From WYZ-LMO2 sp040514265 (GTDB lineage: Archaea > Halobacteriota > Archaeoglobi > Archaeoglobales > Archaeoglobaceae): DNA of 17,510 nt. The stretch is from contig JBEVCD010000054.1 in the NCBI GenBank assembly GCA_040514265.1, forward strand, positions 1 through 17,510, read 5' to 3'. Shown piece after piece: positions 1-7,168 of this stretch (position 1 is the first letter of the stretch; each line of letters opens with the position of its first letter). Below the pieces are notes generated by a model, which made no database searches, was not told the origin of the DNA, and saw only the letters and a program-made list of their open reading frames with translations. The position numbers and the translations under genes were made by a program.

Positions 1-1799
1 TGATAGAGCTTCCGCTGAAGCATCCGGAGCTCTTCGAGAGGCTCGGAATAGAGCCACCAAAAGGCGTGCTTCTCTACGGTCCTCCGGGAACAGGTAAGAC
101 GCTGATAGCAAAAGCCGTAGCAAATGAGGTAAACGCGCACTTCATTCCGATAAGCGGTCCGGAGATAATGAGCAAGTACTACGGCGAAAGCGAGCAGAGG
201 TTGCGTGAGATATTCGAGGAAGCGAAACAGAACGCGCCGTCGATAATATTCATAGACGAGATAGACTCCATCGCTCCAAAGCGCGAGGAGGTTACCGGCG
301 AGGTCGAGCGCAGGGTGGTGGCTCAGCTGCTAACGCTGATGGACGGTCTCGAAGCGAGGGGACAGGTGATAGTCATAGGCGCCACGAACAGACCTGACGC
401 CGTCGATCCAGCCCTCCGCCGTCCGGGTAGGTTCGACAGGGAGATAGAGATAGGAGTCCCCGACAAGGAGGGCAGGAAGGAGATACTGCAGATCCACACG
501 AGAAGCATGCCCCTGGAGCCGGATTACAACAGAAACGACGTCCTCAAGGTGCTCGACGATCTCGCGAAGAGCGGAAGGTTCGACGCCAAGCTAATCGAGG
601 ATGTTAAGAAGAAGGTTGACGAGGCGAGGAGCGAGGAGGAGATAAAGGAGATCCTGCAGAAAAACGAGGAGCTGTTCAGGGAAGTGAAAAGCAGACTGCT
701 GGACATGATGTTCGACGAGCTAGCTGAGTTAACCAACGGATTCGTCGGTGCAGACCTGGCGGCGCTGGCTAAGGAAGCAGCCATGCACGCGCTCAGGGAG
801 AAGATAGAGAAGGGCGAGATCGACGTCGAGGCGGAGGAAATTCCGTCTGAAGTTCTTGAGAGCCTCGTGGTGACGAAGAGAGACTTCCTCGAAGCGCTGA
901 AGTTCATAGAGCCCTCAGCCATGAGAGAAGTGCTCGTCGAAGTTCCGAACGTAAGGTGGGAGGACATAGGAGGGCTGGAGCACGCGAAGCAGGAGCTGAG
1001 GGAGGCGGTCGAATGGCCTCTGAAATACCCGGAGGTCTTCCAGACTCTCAACCTCAGACCGCCGAAGGGCATACTGCTCTACGGTCCTCCGGGAACGGGT
1101 AAGACGCTGATAGCAAAAGCCGTAGCAAACGAGAGCAACGCGAACTTCATAAGCGTCAAGGGTCCGGAGCTCCTCAGCAAGTGGGTAGGAGAGAGCGAGA
1201 AGCACGTCAGGGACATGTTCAGGAAAGCGAGGCAGGTGGCGCCGTGCGTCATATTCTTCGACGAGATAGACAGCCTGGCTCCGAGGCGCGGAACTCTCGG
1301 CGACACGCACGTTACCGAGAGGGTCGTCAGCCAGCTGCTCACGGAGCTCGACGGGCTTGAAGAGCTGAAGGACGTCGTAGTCATAGCGGCGACGAACAGA
1401 CCCGACCTCATTGATCCGGCTCTGCTCAGACCTGGAAGGATAGAGAGGCACATCTACATACCCCCGCCGGACAAGGAGGCGAGGAAGGAGATTTTCAGAA
1501 TACACCTCCGCGGCAAGCCCCTTGCCGAGGATGTGGACATAGAGGAGCTGGCGGAGAGGACCGAAGGTTACACCGGAGCTGACATCGAAGCCGTTTGCAG
1601 AGAGGCGGCGATGCTGGCTATAAGGGAGCACATAAAGTCCGGTATGAGCAGAGAGGAGGCGAGAGAAGTTGCGAAGAGGATCAGAATAACGAAAAAGCAC
1701 TTCGAGGAGGCGCTGAAGAAGGTCAAGCCGAGTCTGACGAAGGAGGACCTCGAAAGGTATGAGAAGATTATTGAGGACTTCCACAGAATGTACGCGTGA
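1..1799 (+). CDS. cdc48: CDC48/p97-type AAA+ ATPase (5' truncated)
   Basis: ATP-driven unfoldase of the CDC48/VCP/VAT family, which extracts and unfolds proteins, often for the proteasome. The frame is open from base 3, so the gene begins before the window; the N-terminal substrate-binding domain is missing. Two AAA domains are visible. D1 has Walker A GPPGTGKT near 78-101, Walker B IIFIDEID near 244-267 and an arginine-finger region RRPGRFDREIEIG near 418-456. D2 has Walker A near 1083-1106, Walker B VIFFDEID near 1249-1272 and LLRPGRIERHIY. The inter-domain signature RWEDIGGLEHAKQELREAVE is present. Between D1 and its lid there is a charged helical insertion of about 60 codons (roughly 528-710), compared with the VAT-like layout; I recall a similar insertion in Thermococcales homologues. 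Hsp20 follows directly, suggesting a protein quality-control operon. Family assignment is very secure. Confidence 0.97.
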   Translation, partial: IELPLKHPELFERLGIEPPKGVLLYGPPGTGKTLIAKAVANEVNAHFIPISGPEIMSKYYGESEQRLREIFEEAKQNAPSIIFIDEIDSIAPKREEVTGEVERRVVAQLLTLMDGLEARGQVIVIGATNRPDAVDPALRRPGRFDREIEIGVPDKEGRKEILQIHTRSMPLEPDYNRNDVLKVLDDLAKSGRFDAKLIEDVKKKVDEARSEEEIKEILQKNEELFREVKSRLLDMMFDELAELTNGFVGADLAALAKEAAMHALREKIEKGEIDVEAEEIPSEVLESLVVTKRDFLEALKFIEPSAMREVLVEVPNVRWEDIGGLEHAKQELREAVEWPLKYPEVFQTLNLRPPKGILLYGPPGTGKTLIAKAVANESNANFISVKGPELLSKWVGESEKHVRDMFRKARQVAPCVIFFDEIDSLAPRRGTLGDTHVTERVVSQLLTELDGLEELKDVVVIAATNRPDLIDPALLRPGRIERHIYIPPPDKEARKEIFRIHLRGKPLAEDVDIEELAERTEGYTGADIEAVCREAAMLAIREHIKSGMSREEAREVAKRIRITKKHFEEALKKVKPSLTKEDLERYEKIIEDFHRMYA

Positions 1800-1810
1800 G
1801 GTGGTGTGAG

Positions 1811-2341
1811 ATGTGGAGGAGGAGAAGAAGGTGGGAGGATTGGGATCCGTTTGAGGAGTTCTTTGAGAGGTTCAGCTTCTTCGAAGACATAGACGAGATG
1901 TTCAGGAGAATGATGAGGGACTTCGAGGAGATAATGAGGATGGCTGAGAGGGGCGAGATAAAGCCGATAGTCAGGGGCTTCAGCATAAGGATCGGTCCGG
2001 ACGGGAAGCCGGAGATAAGGGAGTTCGGAACTCAGCCGAGAGCTGAGATCAAGGGCATCGAGGAGCGCAAGCCTCTCGTCGACGTGATCGAGACCGACGA
2101 CGAGGTGCAGGTCGTTGCTGAGATGCCCGGAGTCAACAAGGAAGACATAGAGCTCAACGCAACCGAGACGACGCTCGAAATAAGGGCTGAGGGTGAGAAC
2201 AGGAGGTACTACGAGGTCGTGGAGCTGCCGGCTGAAGTCGACCCCGATTCAGCGAGGGCGAGGTACAACAACGGAGTGCTCGAAGTCATACTGAAGAAGA
2301 AGCACCCGAAGAAAACTGGAAAGAAGATTCAGGTGGAGTAG
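1811..2341 (+). CDS. hsp20: Small heat shock protein, Hsp20/alpha-crystallin family
   Basis: ATP-independent holdase chaperone that binds unfolding proteins as an oligomer. The 176-residue protein has an Arg/Trp/Phe-rich N-terminal arm. The alpha-crystallin domain spans about residues 87-163 (AEMPGVNKEDI near 103, then YNNGVLEVILKKK near 152). A C-terminal I-x-V tail (IQV, 173-175) is the type that docks neighbouring dimers. I chose ATG 1811 because the GGTGGTG stretch at 1800-1806 lies just upstream; a GTG at 1796, overlapping the cdc48 stop, would add five residues. The tight junction with cdc48 implies co-transcription, and the same gene pairing is, as I recall, found in Archaeoglobus. The stop touches the stop of the opposing gene with no spacer. 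Confidence 0.95.
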   Translation: MWRRRRRWEDWDPFEEFFERFSFFEDIDEMFRRMMRDFEEIMRMAERGEIKPIVRGFSIRIGPDGKPEIREFGTQPRAEIKGIEERKPLVDVIETDDEVQVVAEMPGVNKEDIELNATETTLEIRAEGENRRYYEVVELPAEVDPDSARARYNNGVLEVILKKKHPKKTGKKIQVE

Positions 2342-2989
2342 CTACAGCTCCTCAGCGAAGGACAGCAAACTTTTCTTCTTTTTTGCCAGAATTTTTTCGA
2401 TTTTTTCCACGTCTTCTCCTATCTTCTCCGATATCTCAGCCGCGCTTCCTCCGTGTATCTTGGCGTAGTTCAGGACGAACTCCTCGAAGCCCTCCTCGTC
2501 GCTAACCTCCCATACGTCCGAGTATATGGGGTTGAAGTCGAGCATGAACGCGTAGAGATCCTCCGGGTTCTTCAGCTCCTCTATATCTATCTCGAAAAAA
2601 GAAGCGTCTCTCAACAGCATTTCCACGGCTTTCCTCAGCTTTTCCGCGTCGTATTTTCTGTCCTCTGGCGAGTACTTTGCCACTATCTCGTCGACCTCGC
2701 TGACATCGATTTCGAAGGGTTTCTCCGGCAGCTGCTGGAATATCTCGAAGGTCTTAGCATCCACTACAGATACGCGCCGCTTTCCGCCGCTTCGCAGCAC
2801 GACGGTGTAGTACTCGAACTCCTTCCCTCTGTGCCTTCTGAAATCCTTCCTCCTGACGTTCACGATCTCCTCCCTCTCCGCGAGGCTCGCGACTATCAGC
2901 CTTACTATTGCGTGATCCCTGAGGTTCCTCCTCGACAGGATCAAGTGGTGCTGAATGTCGTAGTCTATTCTGAGCATCTCAACGGACAT
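2342..2989 (-). CDS. Conserved-looking protein, partly resembling a tyrosine recombinase
   Basis: 215 residues, no confident family. Residues 22-88 (RRNLRDHAIVRLIVASLAE, then EEIVNVRRKDF and a hairpin SGGKRRVSVVDAKT) follow the pattern of the first half of a phage-integrase/Xer catalytic domain. There the same positions read R-D-hydrophobic-hydrophobic-R-L-L, then S-E-L-x-N-L-R-W-x-D, then the lysine hairpin GKGGKERxVPL. The catalytic Arg is absent or displaced by one position, and no HxxR or C-terminal nucleophilic Tyr motif is seen. The rest is acidic and ends in a helix-turn-helix-like stretch (GSAAEISEKIGEDVEKIEKIL, about 181-201) and a Lys run. A structural or DNA-binding derivative is inference. 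Its ATG overlaps the 3' end of purM by 11 bases, implying coupled translation. Confidence 0.8.
   Translation of the reverse strand: MSVEMLRIDYDIQHHLILSRRNLRDHAIVRLIVASLAEREEIVNVRRKDFRRHRGKEFEYYTVVLRSGGKRRVSVVDAKTFEIFQQLPEKPFEIDVSEVDEIVAKYSPEDRKYDAEKLRKAVEMLLRDASFFEIDIEELKNPEDLYAFMLDFNPIYSDVWEVSDEEGFEEFVLNYAKIHGGSAAEISEKIGEDVEKIEKILAKKKKSLLSFAEEL
2371..2406 (+). terminator. T-rich termination zone after hsp20, inside the opposing gene
   Basis: Starting 30 bases past the hsp20 stop there are several T tracts: a T-rich stretch at 2371-2384, T6 at 2392-2397 and T6 at 2401-2406. Archaeal RNA polymerase terminates at such U-runs without needing a hairpin. On the other strand the same bases encode a Lys-rich segment of the 215-residue protein, so coding and termination appear to share the sequence. 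Seen directly; function inferred. Confidence 0.55.
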
Positions 2990-3968
2990 CTATCCTCATC
3001 CCCTCGACGTAAACACCTTCACCTTCATCGACGTATCCCACTTCTCTCGCGTCGACAAGCTCCTTAGCCCTCTCGACGTCCTTCTCCGGCACGATCAGCA
3101 TGAAACCCATCCCCATGTTGAACGTTCTGTACATCTCATCGTCATCGACGTTCCCGAGCTCCTGAATCAGCCTGAATATCTTCTGGGGCTTGAGGGGTCT
3201 ATCTATCACGAACTTCACGTTCTTCAGTCTCTTGAGTTTCAGCAGACCTCCTCCGGTTATGTGCGCCAGACCGTGGACGTTGCAGTTTTCGACCACCTTG
3301 AGCACATCGACATATATGCGTGTCGGAGTCAGGAGCTCCTCGCCTATCGTTTTACCGTCGAACTTGTCGAAGTAGCTCATTCCGCTCGCCTCTATGACCT
3401 TCCTCGCGAGCGTAAGTCCGTTGCTATGGATTCCGCTGCTGGGGAGAGCTAATATGACGTCGCCCGGTTCGACCTTCTCTCCGGTTACGATGCGATCCTT
3501 TCTGACCCATCCTATCGCCGTGCCGGCGAGGTCGAATCCGTTCACTATCTCGGGCAGAGTAGCCGTCTCGCCGCCGAGTAGCGTTATATTCGCCTGTCTG
3601 CATCCCTCCTCAAGCCCCTTCGCTATTTCTGTCATTATCCTTTCGTCCGGCTGGTCGATGGCTACGTAGTCCACCATGGCTAACGGCTCAGCTCCTATGG
3701 CTACGAGGTCGTTGACGTTCATAGCCACGCAGTCGATGCCTATCGTGTCGAACTTGTTCATTATCCTCGCCACTATGACCTTACTTCCTACACCGTCGGT
3801 GGTTATCGCGATACCGAACTCGCCGACGTCTATGACGCCGGCGTAGTGCGAGGTTAGTATGGGCTTTCCGAACCCCTCTCTCCTGAATTTGACAACCGAT
3901 GCGAGGGCTTTTATCGCCTGCTCCTCCTTTTTTATGTCCACTCCCGCTTTCGCGTAGTCGAACTTCAT
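2979..3968 (-). CDS. purM: Phosphoribosylformylglycinamidine cyclo-ligase (AIR synthetase)
   Basis: Closes the imidazole ring of the purine precursor: FGAM plus ATP gives AIR, in the cytoplasm (de novo IMP pathway). The 329-residue length is normal for the family. Visible family hallmarks are the N-terminal DYAKAGVDI, the substrate/ATP segment TTDGVGSKVIVA (57-68), IGIDCVAMNVNDLVAIGAEPL (77-97), LLGGETATLPE (130-140), LPSSGIHSNGLTLARKV (about 174-190) and HITGGGLLKLKR. ATG 3968 lies about 23 bases from a TATA box centred near 3991, consistent with a leaderless or nearly leaderless mRNA. It is first in a two-gene unit with the recombinase-like protein and diverges from the deacetylase operon. 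Confidence 0.97.
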   Translation of the reverse strand: MKFDYAKAGVDIKKEEQAIKALASVVKFRREGFGKPILTSHYAGVIDVGEFGIAITTDGVGSKVIVARIMNKFDTIGIDCVAMNVNDLVAIGAEPLAMVDYVAIDQPDERIMTEIAKGLEEGCRQANITLLGGETATLPEIVNGFDLAGTAIGWVRKDRIVTGEKVEPGDVILALPSSGIHSNGLTLARKVIEASGMSYFDKFDGKTIGEELLTPTRIYVDVLKVVENCNVHGLAHITGGGLLKLKRLKNVKFVIDRPLKPQKIFRLIQELGNVDDDEMYRTFNMGMGFMLIVPEKDVERAKELVDAREVGYVDEGEGVYVEGMRIDVR

Positions 3969-4036
3969 ATTCGAGCTCGTCGCACGATTTTAAAACTCTC
4001 TCGAAAGAGTCTTATTCTTCGCTGCCAACTGGCAAC
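3969..4036. promoter_or_regulatory. Divergent purM / deacetylase promoter with palindromes
   Basis: The self-complementary TATA-like box TTTTAAAA at 3988-3995 can be read by TBP in both directions. It is about 23 bases from the purM ATG (leaderless) and about 45 bases from the deacetylase GTG (leader near 20 bases). Next to it is an imperfect palindrome of 16 bases (3995-4010, ACTCT...AGAGT, 14 of 16 symmetric). A TGCCA-AC-TGGCA inverted repeat (4023-4034) sits just before the GTG start. CGAGCTCG (3972-3979) is a third palindrome. The operator role is inferred. Confidence 0.6.
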
Positions 4037-5119
4037 GTGGTAACGGGACTTGTGTTCCACGAGGAGTATCTGAAACACGAGCAGACTCCGACGCATCCCG
4101 AGCGGAGGGAGAGGCTGGCTTACACGATGGATCAGCTACGAGAGGAGGGGATCCTCGACAGCGACGCTATAAAGCTGCTCGAACCATTCTACGCGAGTCT
4201 TGAAGACGTTCTGGAAGTCCACACTCGCGAGTACGTCGAGTTCCTCCGGAGGGAGAGCGTGAGGGGAGGGGGCATAATAGACTTCGACACAAATATACCC
4301 AAGGGAGTCTTCGAGAGGGCGCTTCTTGCTGCTGGAGGAGCTATAAGAGCTGTGAAAGCCGTGCTCGAAGGTGAGGTCGACAACGCCTTCGCAATGGTTC
4401 GCCCGCCCGGGCATCACGCGAAGCCCTACATCGGCGCGGGCTTCTGTTACCTGAACAACGTTGCGATAGCCGTGAAGTGGCTGCTGAAGAGGGGGTTCGA
4501 GAGGGTCGCTATCCTCGACTGGGATGCTCACCACGGGGACGGGACGCAGGAGATATTCTACGAAGACGATCGCGTGCTCTTCATCTCGACGCACCAGATG
4601 CCGCTGTATCCCGGAACGGGATATCCAGAGGAATTCGGAAGTGGAAGAGGAGAGGGCTTCACGATAAACGTTCCCCTGCCACCCGGGGCTGGCGATGAAG
4701 AGTACAAACTCGTCCTCGACGAAATAATCGTCCCAGTCCTCAAGGAGTTCGTCCCGCAGTTCATAGTGATATCCGCGGGTCAGGACAACCACTTCACCGA
4801 CCCCATAACGAACCTCGCTCTGACGGCTAGAGGCTACGCGGAGATGATGCGAACGATCGTGGAGCTTTCGCAGGACCTGTGCGGTGGCAGAGTCGTCGCG
4901 GTGCTTGAGGGCGGCTACAGCGTAGAGGCTGCACTTCCCTACACGAACCTCGGAATAATAGCGGCGATGGCCGGTATGGACATATCGAACATAAGGGAGC
5001 CGGAGAACTACCTAGCCGAGCTCCTCTGGAGGAAGAGGAACGTGAAGGCGAAGGTGATCGCGAACATAGAGAATGTAAAAGCTGTTCACAGGAGGTTCTG
5101 GGATTGCTTGAGGAGCTGA
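4037..5119 (+). CDS. Histone deacetylase / acetylpolyamine deacetylase family (AcuC-like)
   Basis: Zn-dependent deacetylase of the class I/II HDAC superfamily, removing acetyl groups from lysine or polyamines. It is 360 residues from GTG 4037. Motifs are GLVFHEEYLKHEQTPTHPER (4-23), PPGHHA with the paired active-site His (H126, H127), ILDWDAHHGDGTQ giving candidate Zn ligands D163 and H165, SAGQDNHFTDP giving the third ligand D250, and EGGY with the transition-state Tyr Y294. The open frame runs upstream to 3899, but that part overlaps purM and precedes the promoter. GTG 4037 directly begins the conserved G-L-V-F-H. No strong Shine-Dalgarno is visible. It is the first gene of an operon with endonuclease V, whose start overlaps it by 16 bases. 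The substrate (Alba, histone, polyamine or acetyl-CoA synthetase) cannot be told. Confidence 0.93.
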   Translation: MVTGLVFHEEYLKHEQTPTHPERRERLAYTMDQLREEGILDSDAIKLLEPFYASLEDVLEVHTREYVEFLRRESVRGGGIIDFDTNIPKGVFERALLAAGGAIRAVKAVLEGEVDNAFAMVRPPGHHAKPYIGAGFCYLNNVAIAVKWLLKRGFERVAILDWDAHHGDGTQEIFYEDDRVLFISTHQMPLYPGTGYPEEFGSGRGEGFTINVPLPPGAGDEEYKLVLDEIIVPVLKEFVPQFIVISAGQDNHFTDPITNLALTARGYAEMMRTIVELSQDLCGGRVVAVLEGGYSVEAALPYTNLGIIAAMAGMDISNIREPENYLAELLWRKRNVKAKVIANIENVKAVHRRFWDCLRS

Positions 5120-5739
5120 AGAGGTTGCAGCTCGAGCTCGCTAAAAAAGTAGTTCTCGAAGACAGGTATCCGGTTGACGAATTGGAGTACGTAATAGGCG
5201 TCGACCAGGCTTTCGTCGACGACCTTGTAATTTCAGCTGCAGTGAAGTTCACATACCCCGAGCTCGAAGAAGTTGAGAGCAACTCAAGCGTTGATGAGGT
5301 CAAGTTTCCCTACATACCGACCTTCCTGATGTTCCGCGAGGGCGAGCCTGCGGTGAAGGCTGTGAAACCGCTTTTAGGCGGGAAGTGCGTGATAATCGTG
5401 GACGGAAGCGGAGTGGCGCACCCACGCAGATGCGGCTTGGCGACTTACATCGCTATCAAACTCAACGAGCCGAGCGTGGGGGTTACGAAGAGGAAGCTCT
5501 TCGGTGAGGAGAAGGTTGAGGACGGTCTGATAGCTCTGAAGGACGGCGAGGAAACGATAGGTTACGTCGTTAAGGGCTGCAGAAGGTGCAAACCTATTTA
5601 CGTCTCGCCGGGTAGCTACATATCTCCGAAGAGTTCCCTAATCGTCGTAAAAAACTGCATGCGAAATAGAAGGCTCCCGGAGCCTATAAGGGCTGCCCAC
5701 AGACTCGCAAACGAGGTGAAGAGCTACGTCCGCGCGTGA
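5104..5739 (+). CDS. nfi: Endonuclease V (deoxyinosine 3' endonuclease)
   Basis: Nicks DNA one nucleotide 3' of deaminated adenine (inosine), starting repair of hydrolytic deamination. 211 residues, typical for the family. Mg-binding carboxylates are recognisable: D34 in GVDQAF, E79 in the FRE motif and D100 in VDGSGVAHPR. H106 follows, and PYIP (69-72) is the strand-separating wedge, here PYIPT where PYIPG is usual. The fold continues through VGVTKRKLFG and the C-terminal YVSPGSYIS. TTG 5104 lies inside the deacetylase end (16-base overlap); no ATG or GTG gives a full N-terminus. Its 3' end overlaps flpA tail-to-tail by 16 bases. The operon with the deacetylase suggests co-regulated chromatin and repair functions (inference). 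Confidence 0.94.
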   Translation: MLEELKRLQLELAKKVVLEDRYPVDELEYVIGVDQAFVDDLVISAAVKFTYPELEEVESNSSVDEVKFPYIPTFLMFREGEPAVKAVKPLLGGKCVIIVDGSGVAHPRRCGLATYIAIKLNEPSVGVTKRKLFGEEKVEDGLIALKDGEETIGYVVKGCRRCKPIYVSPGSYISPKSSLIVVKNCMRNRRLPEPIRAAHRLANEVKSYVRA

Positions 5740-6353
5740 ATGAATATGTGGTCTTTGTGGTAGGGTTCGAGGTCGTCACTCGCAATTATTTTGTATCTGC
5801 TTTCTATCCTCTTTCTGACTCTCTTGAAGACCTCCGAAGCCTCAGCTGTTGAGTCGATACTCCTCGCCTTCACCATTATGACGAACTCTCCCCCCTTCTT
5901 GAGGAAGAATCGAATGTTCTCCTCAAGTATTTCCACCTGATTCGGCTGGGCTATGTCTTGATATATGAAATCGACTTTCTCAACGATTCCGCTGTACTCC
6001 CACGGCTTTGAAGCGTCGGCGAGAAGAGGGATTATGTTGTTTCTCTCCCTGGCGAGCTCCAGCAGCTTTTCGAATGGCTTTGCCGAATACTCGACGGCGT
6101 ATATCACCCCTCTGTCCACTATATCGGCTAGGTGGCTGAGCGTAGTTCCCGTTGCTGCTCCGAGGTAAAGGACCTTCTCTTTGCCGGAGAACTCGATCCT
6201 GTAACCCTTCAGAATCATCGCAGCCAGCTTGCTGCGCCAGGGAATCCACTCCCTGAAGCCGTCGATCACCCTCTCGCCGTAGTGGCTGCCGTATCTGCTC
6301 TTCGTAAACAGCGTTCCGTCCCTAATGTAAACGTTCCTCATTACCTCCTTCAT
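5724..6353 (-). CDS. flpA: Fibrillarin-like rRNA/tRNA 2'-O-methyltransferase
   Basis: SAM-dependent methyltransferase of the box C/D sRNP; methylates ribose 2'-OH at positions chosen by guide RNAs. 209 residues: small N-terminal beta domain, then Rossmann fold. SAM motif I is VLYLGAATGTTLSHLA (61-76), with E88 in the acidic AVEYS motif and YQDIAQPNQ (131-139). The likely K-D-K-H catalytic set is K42 (WRSKLAAMIL), D133, K162 (MVKARSID) and H202. ATG 6353 overlaps the nop5 stop as ATGA, so translation is coupled. A second ATG at 6341 would drop four residues. Pairing with nop5 is the standard euryarchaeal arrangement, matching the two proteins' obligate complex. Confidence 0.97.
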   Translation of the reverse strand: MKEVMRNVYIRDGTLFTKSRYGSHYGERVIDGFREWIPWRSKLAAMILKGYRIEFSGKEKVLYLGAATGTTLSHLADIVDRGVIYAVEYSAKPFEKLLELARERNNIIPLLADASKPWEYSGIVEKVDFIYQDIAQPNQVEILEENIRFFLKKGGEFVIMVKARSIDSTAEASEVFKRVRKRIESRYKIIASDDLEPYHKDHIFIHART

Positions 6354-7132
6354 TTCCTCCTCAGCTCCTCGTATCTCTTCTTAACAGCTTCATAAAGTCC
6401 CTCCTCAAGCTCGCCCCTGAAGTAGTCTATCTTCGCAGCAATCGCTATCTTTGCGGCTAAAAACCTAGCCATCTTTCCGCGCTTGGATTTCGGCAGCGTC
6501 CTTATAAACGGGTGGAGGAATATCACACCGTGCTTCGGAATCTTCGCTTTCTTCCCCTTCCTCATCCTCGCTAAGGCTTTGTAGAGACTCTTCTCCGCTC
6601 CTATGAGCTGTATCTTGCTTGCGGGCATCCTGACGAGTTTCTCAAACCTACCAGCTCTTTCGAGGAGCTTCGCAGCTATCTTCGCCCCAGCTATTTCCGT
6701 GAGGTTTGGAGCTATCTTCGTCATGACGTCCTCTATCTCCTTCTCGACCTCCCTCCTGAGGGATTCGAGCGATCTTATCCTCTCCCTGAAAGCCCTCGTT
6801 ATCTCGCTCTCCTTCACATCCTCTATGTCCTCAAGCTTCTCCTTCAGCAGGTTGATCGTCTCGTCGAGTTCTTCGAGGGCTTTTACGAGTGCTACCACGT
6901 ACCTGTCTTCCCTCTTGAGTTCCCTTTCGACCTTCTTCTCCGCAACCTTTATCGCAACTTTTCTGAGCGTCGAGTAGTATTCCTCCTCACTTCCAAAGTG
7001 CTGCAGCCCGTATTCGAGGATGTTGAACGGCAGGGGCTCCCGGTTTACGGCGCTCGTGAAGGATTCCTCATAGTTCTTCGAAGGCGTCAGCTTACCGTCT
7101 TCGACGACTCCGAACCACAGTCTCCACGCCAT
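6350..7132 (-). CDS. nop5: Nop5 (Nop56/58) core protein of box C/D sRNP
   Basis: Scaffold that bridges fibrillarin, L7Ae and the guide RNA in the 2'-O-methylation complex. 260 residues, close to the Archaeoglobus homologue and without the long eukaryotic tail. The N-terminal fibrillarin-binding domain (about 1-75) is followed by a charged coiled-coil (about 85-138). The Nop RNA-binding domain comes next (about 139-245), with IAPNLTEIAGAKIAAKLLER, the signature GAEKSLYKAL (178-187) and KHGVIFLHPFIR. The C-terminus is basic. ATG 7132 sits about 28 bases from a TATA box, so the mRNA is probably leaderless. It is the first gene of the nop5-flpA operon. Confidence 0.97.
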   Translation of the reverse strand: MAWRLWFGVVEDGKLTPSKNYEESFTSAVNREPLPFNILEYGLQHFGSEEEYYSTLRKVAIKVAEKKVERELKREDRYVVALVKALEELDETINLLKEKLEDIEDVKESEITRAFRERIRSLESLRREVEKEIEDVMTKIAPNLTEIAGAKIAAKLLERAGRFEKLVRMPASKIQLIGAEKSLYKALARMRKGKKAKIPKHGVIFLHPFIRTLPKSKRGKMARFLAAKIAIAAKIDYFRGELEEGLYEAVKKRYEELRRK

Positions 7133-7142
7133 CGTCCAGCGT

Positions 7143-7149
7143 AAAAAAA
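7143..7149 (-). terminator. T7 run after the winged-helix Fe-S gene
   Basis: Seven T on the minus strand, 20 bases past the stop at 7169. It is placed to end the transcript of the Fe-S gene before nop5. It lies between the nop5 TATA box and its ATG, so the nop5 transcript should start after it. Function inferred from position. Confidence 0.45.
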
Positions 7150-7154
7150 GGTAG

Positions 7155-7166
7155 CTTTAAATTTAT
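7155..7166 (-). promoter_or_regulatory. TATA box of the nop5-flpA operon
   Basis: Read on the minus strand this is ATAAATTTAAAG, centred about 28 bases before the nop5 ATG. That places transcription start within a few bases of the start codon. It lies directly after the stop of the upstream ferredoxin-type gene. Confidence 0.6.
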
Positions 7167-7168
7167 CG

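Noticed and set aside
72..1129. Repeat or mobile element in cdc48
   Set aside because: The near-identical segments are homologous P-loop regions of the two AAA domains, not an inserted repeat.
915..1784. Long minus-strand open frame (289 codons) across cdc48
   Set aside because: It lies wholly antisense to strongly conserved AAA domain sequence; it is a by-product of codon bias, with no start signals or recognisable motifs.
3899..4036. Upstream extension of the deacetylase frame
   Set aside because: It overlaps purM and lies before the TATA box; the conserved protein begins at GTG 4037.
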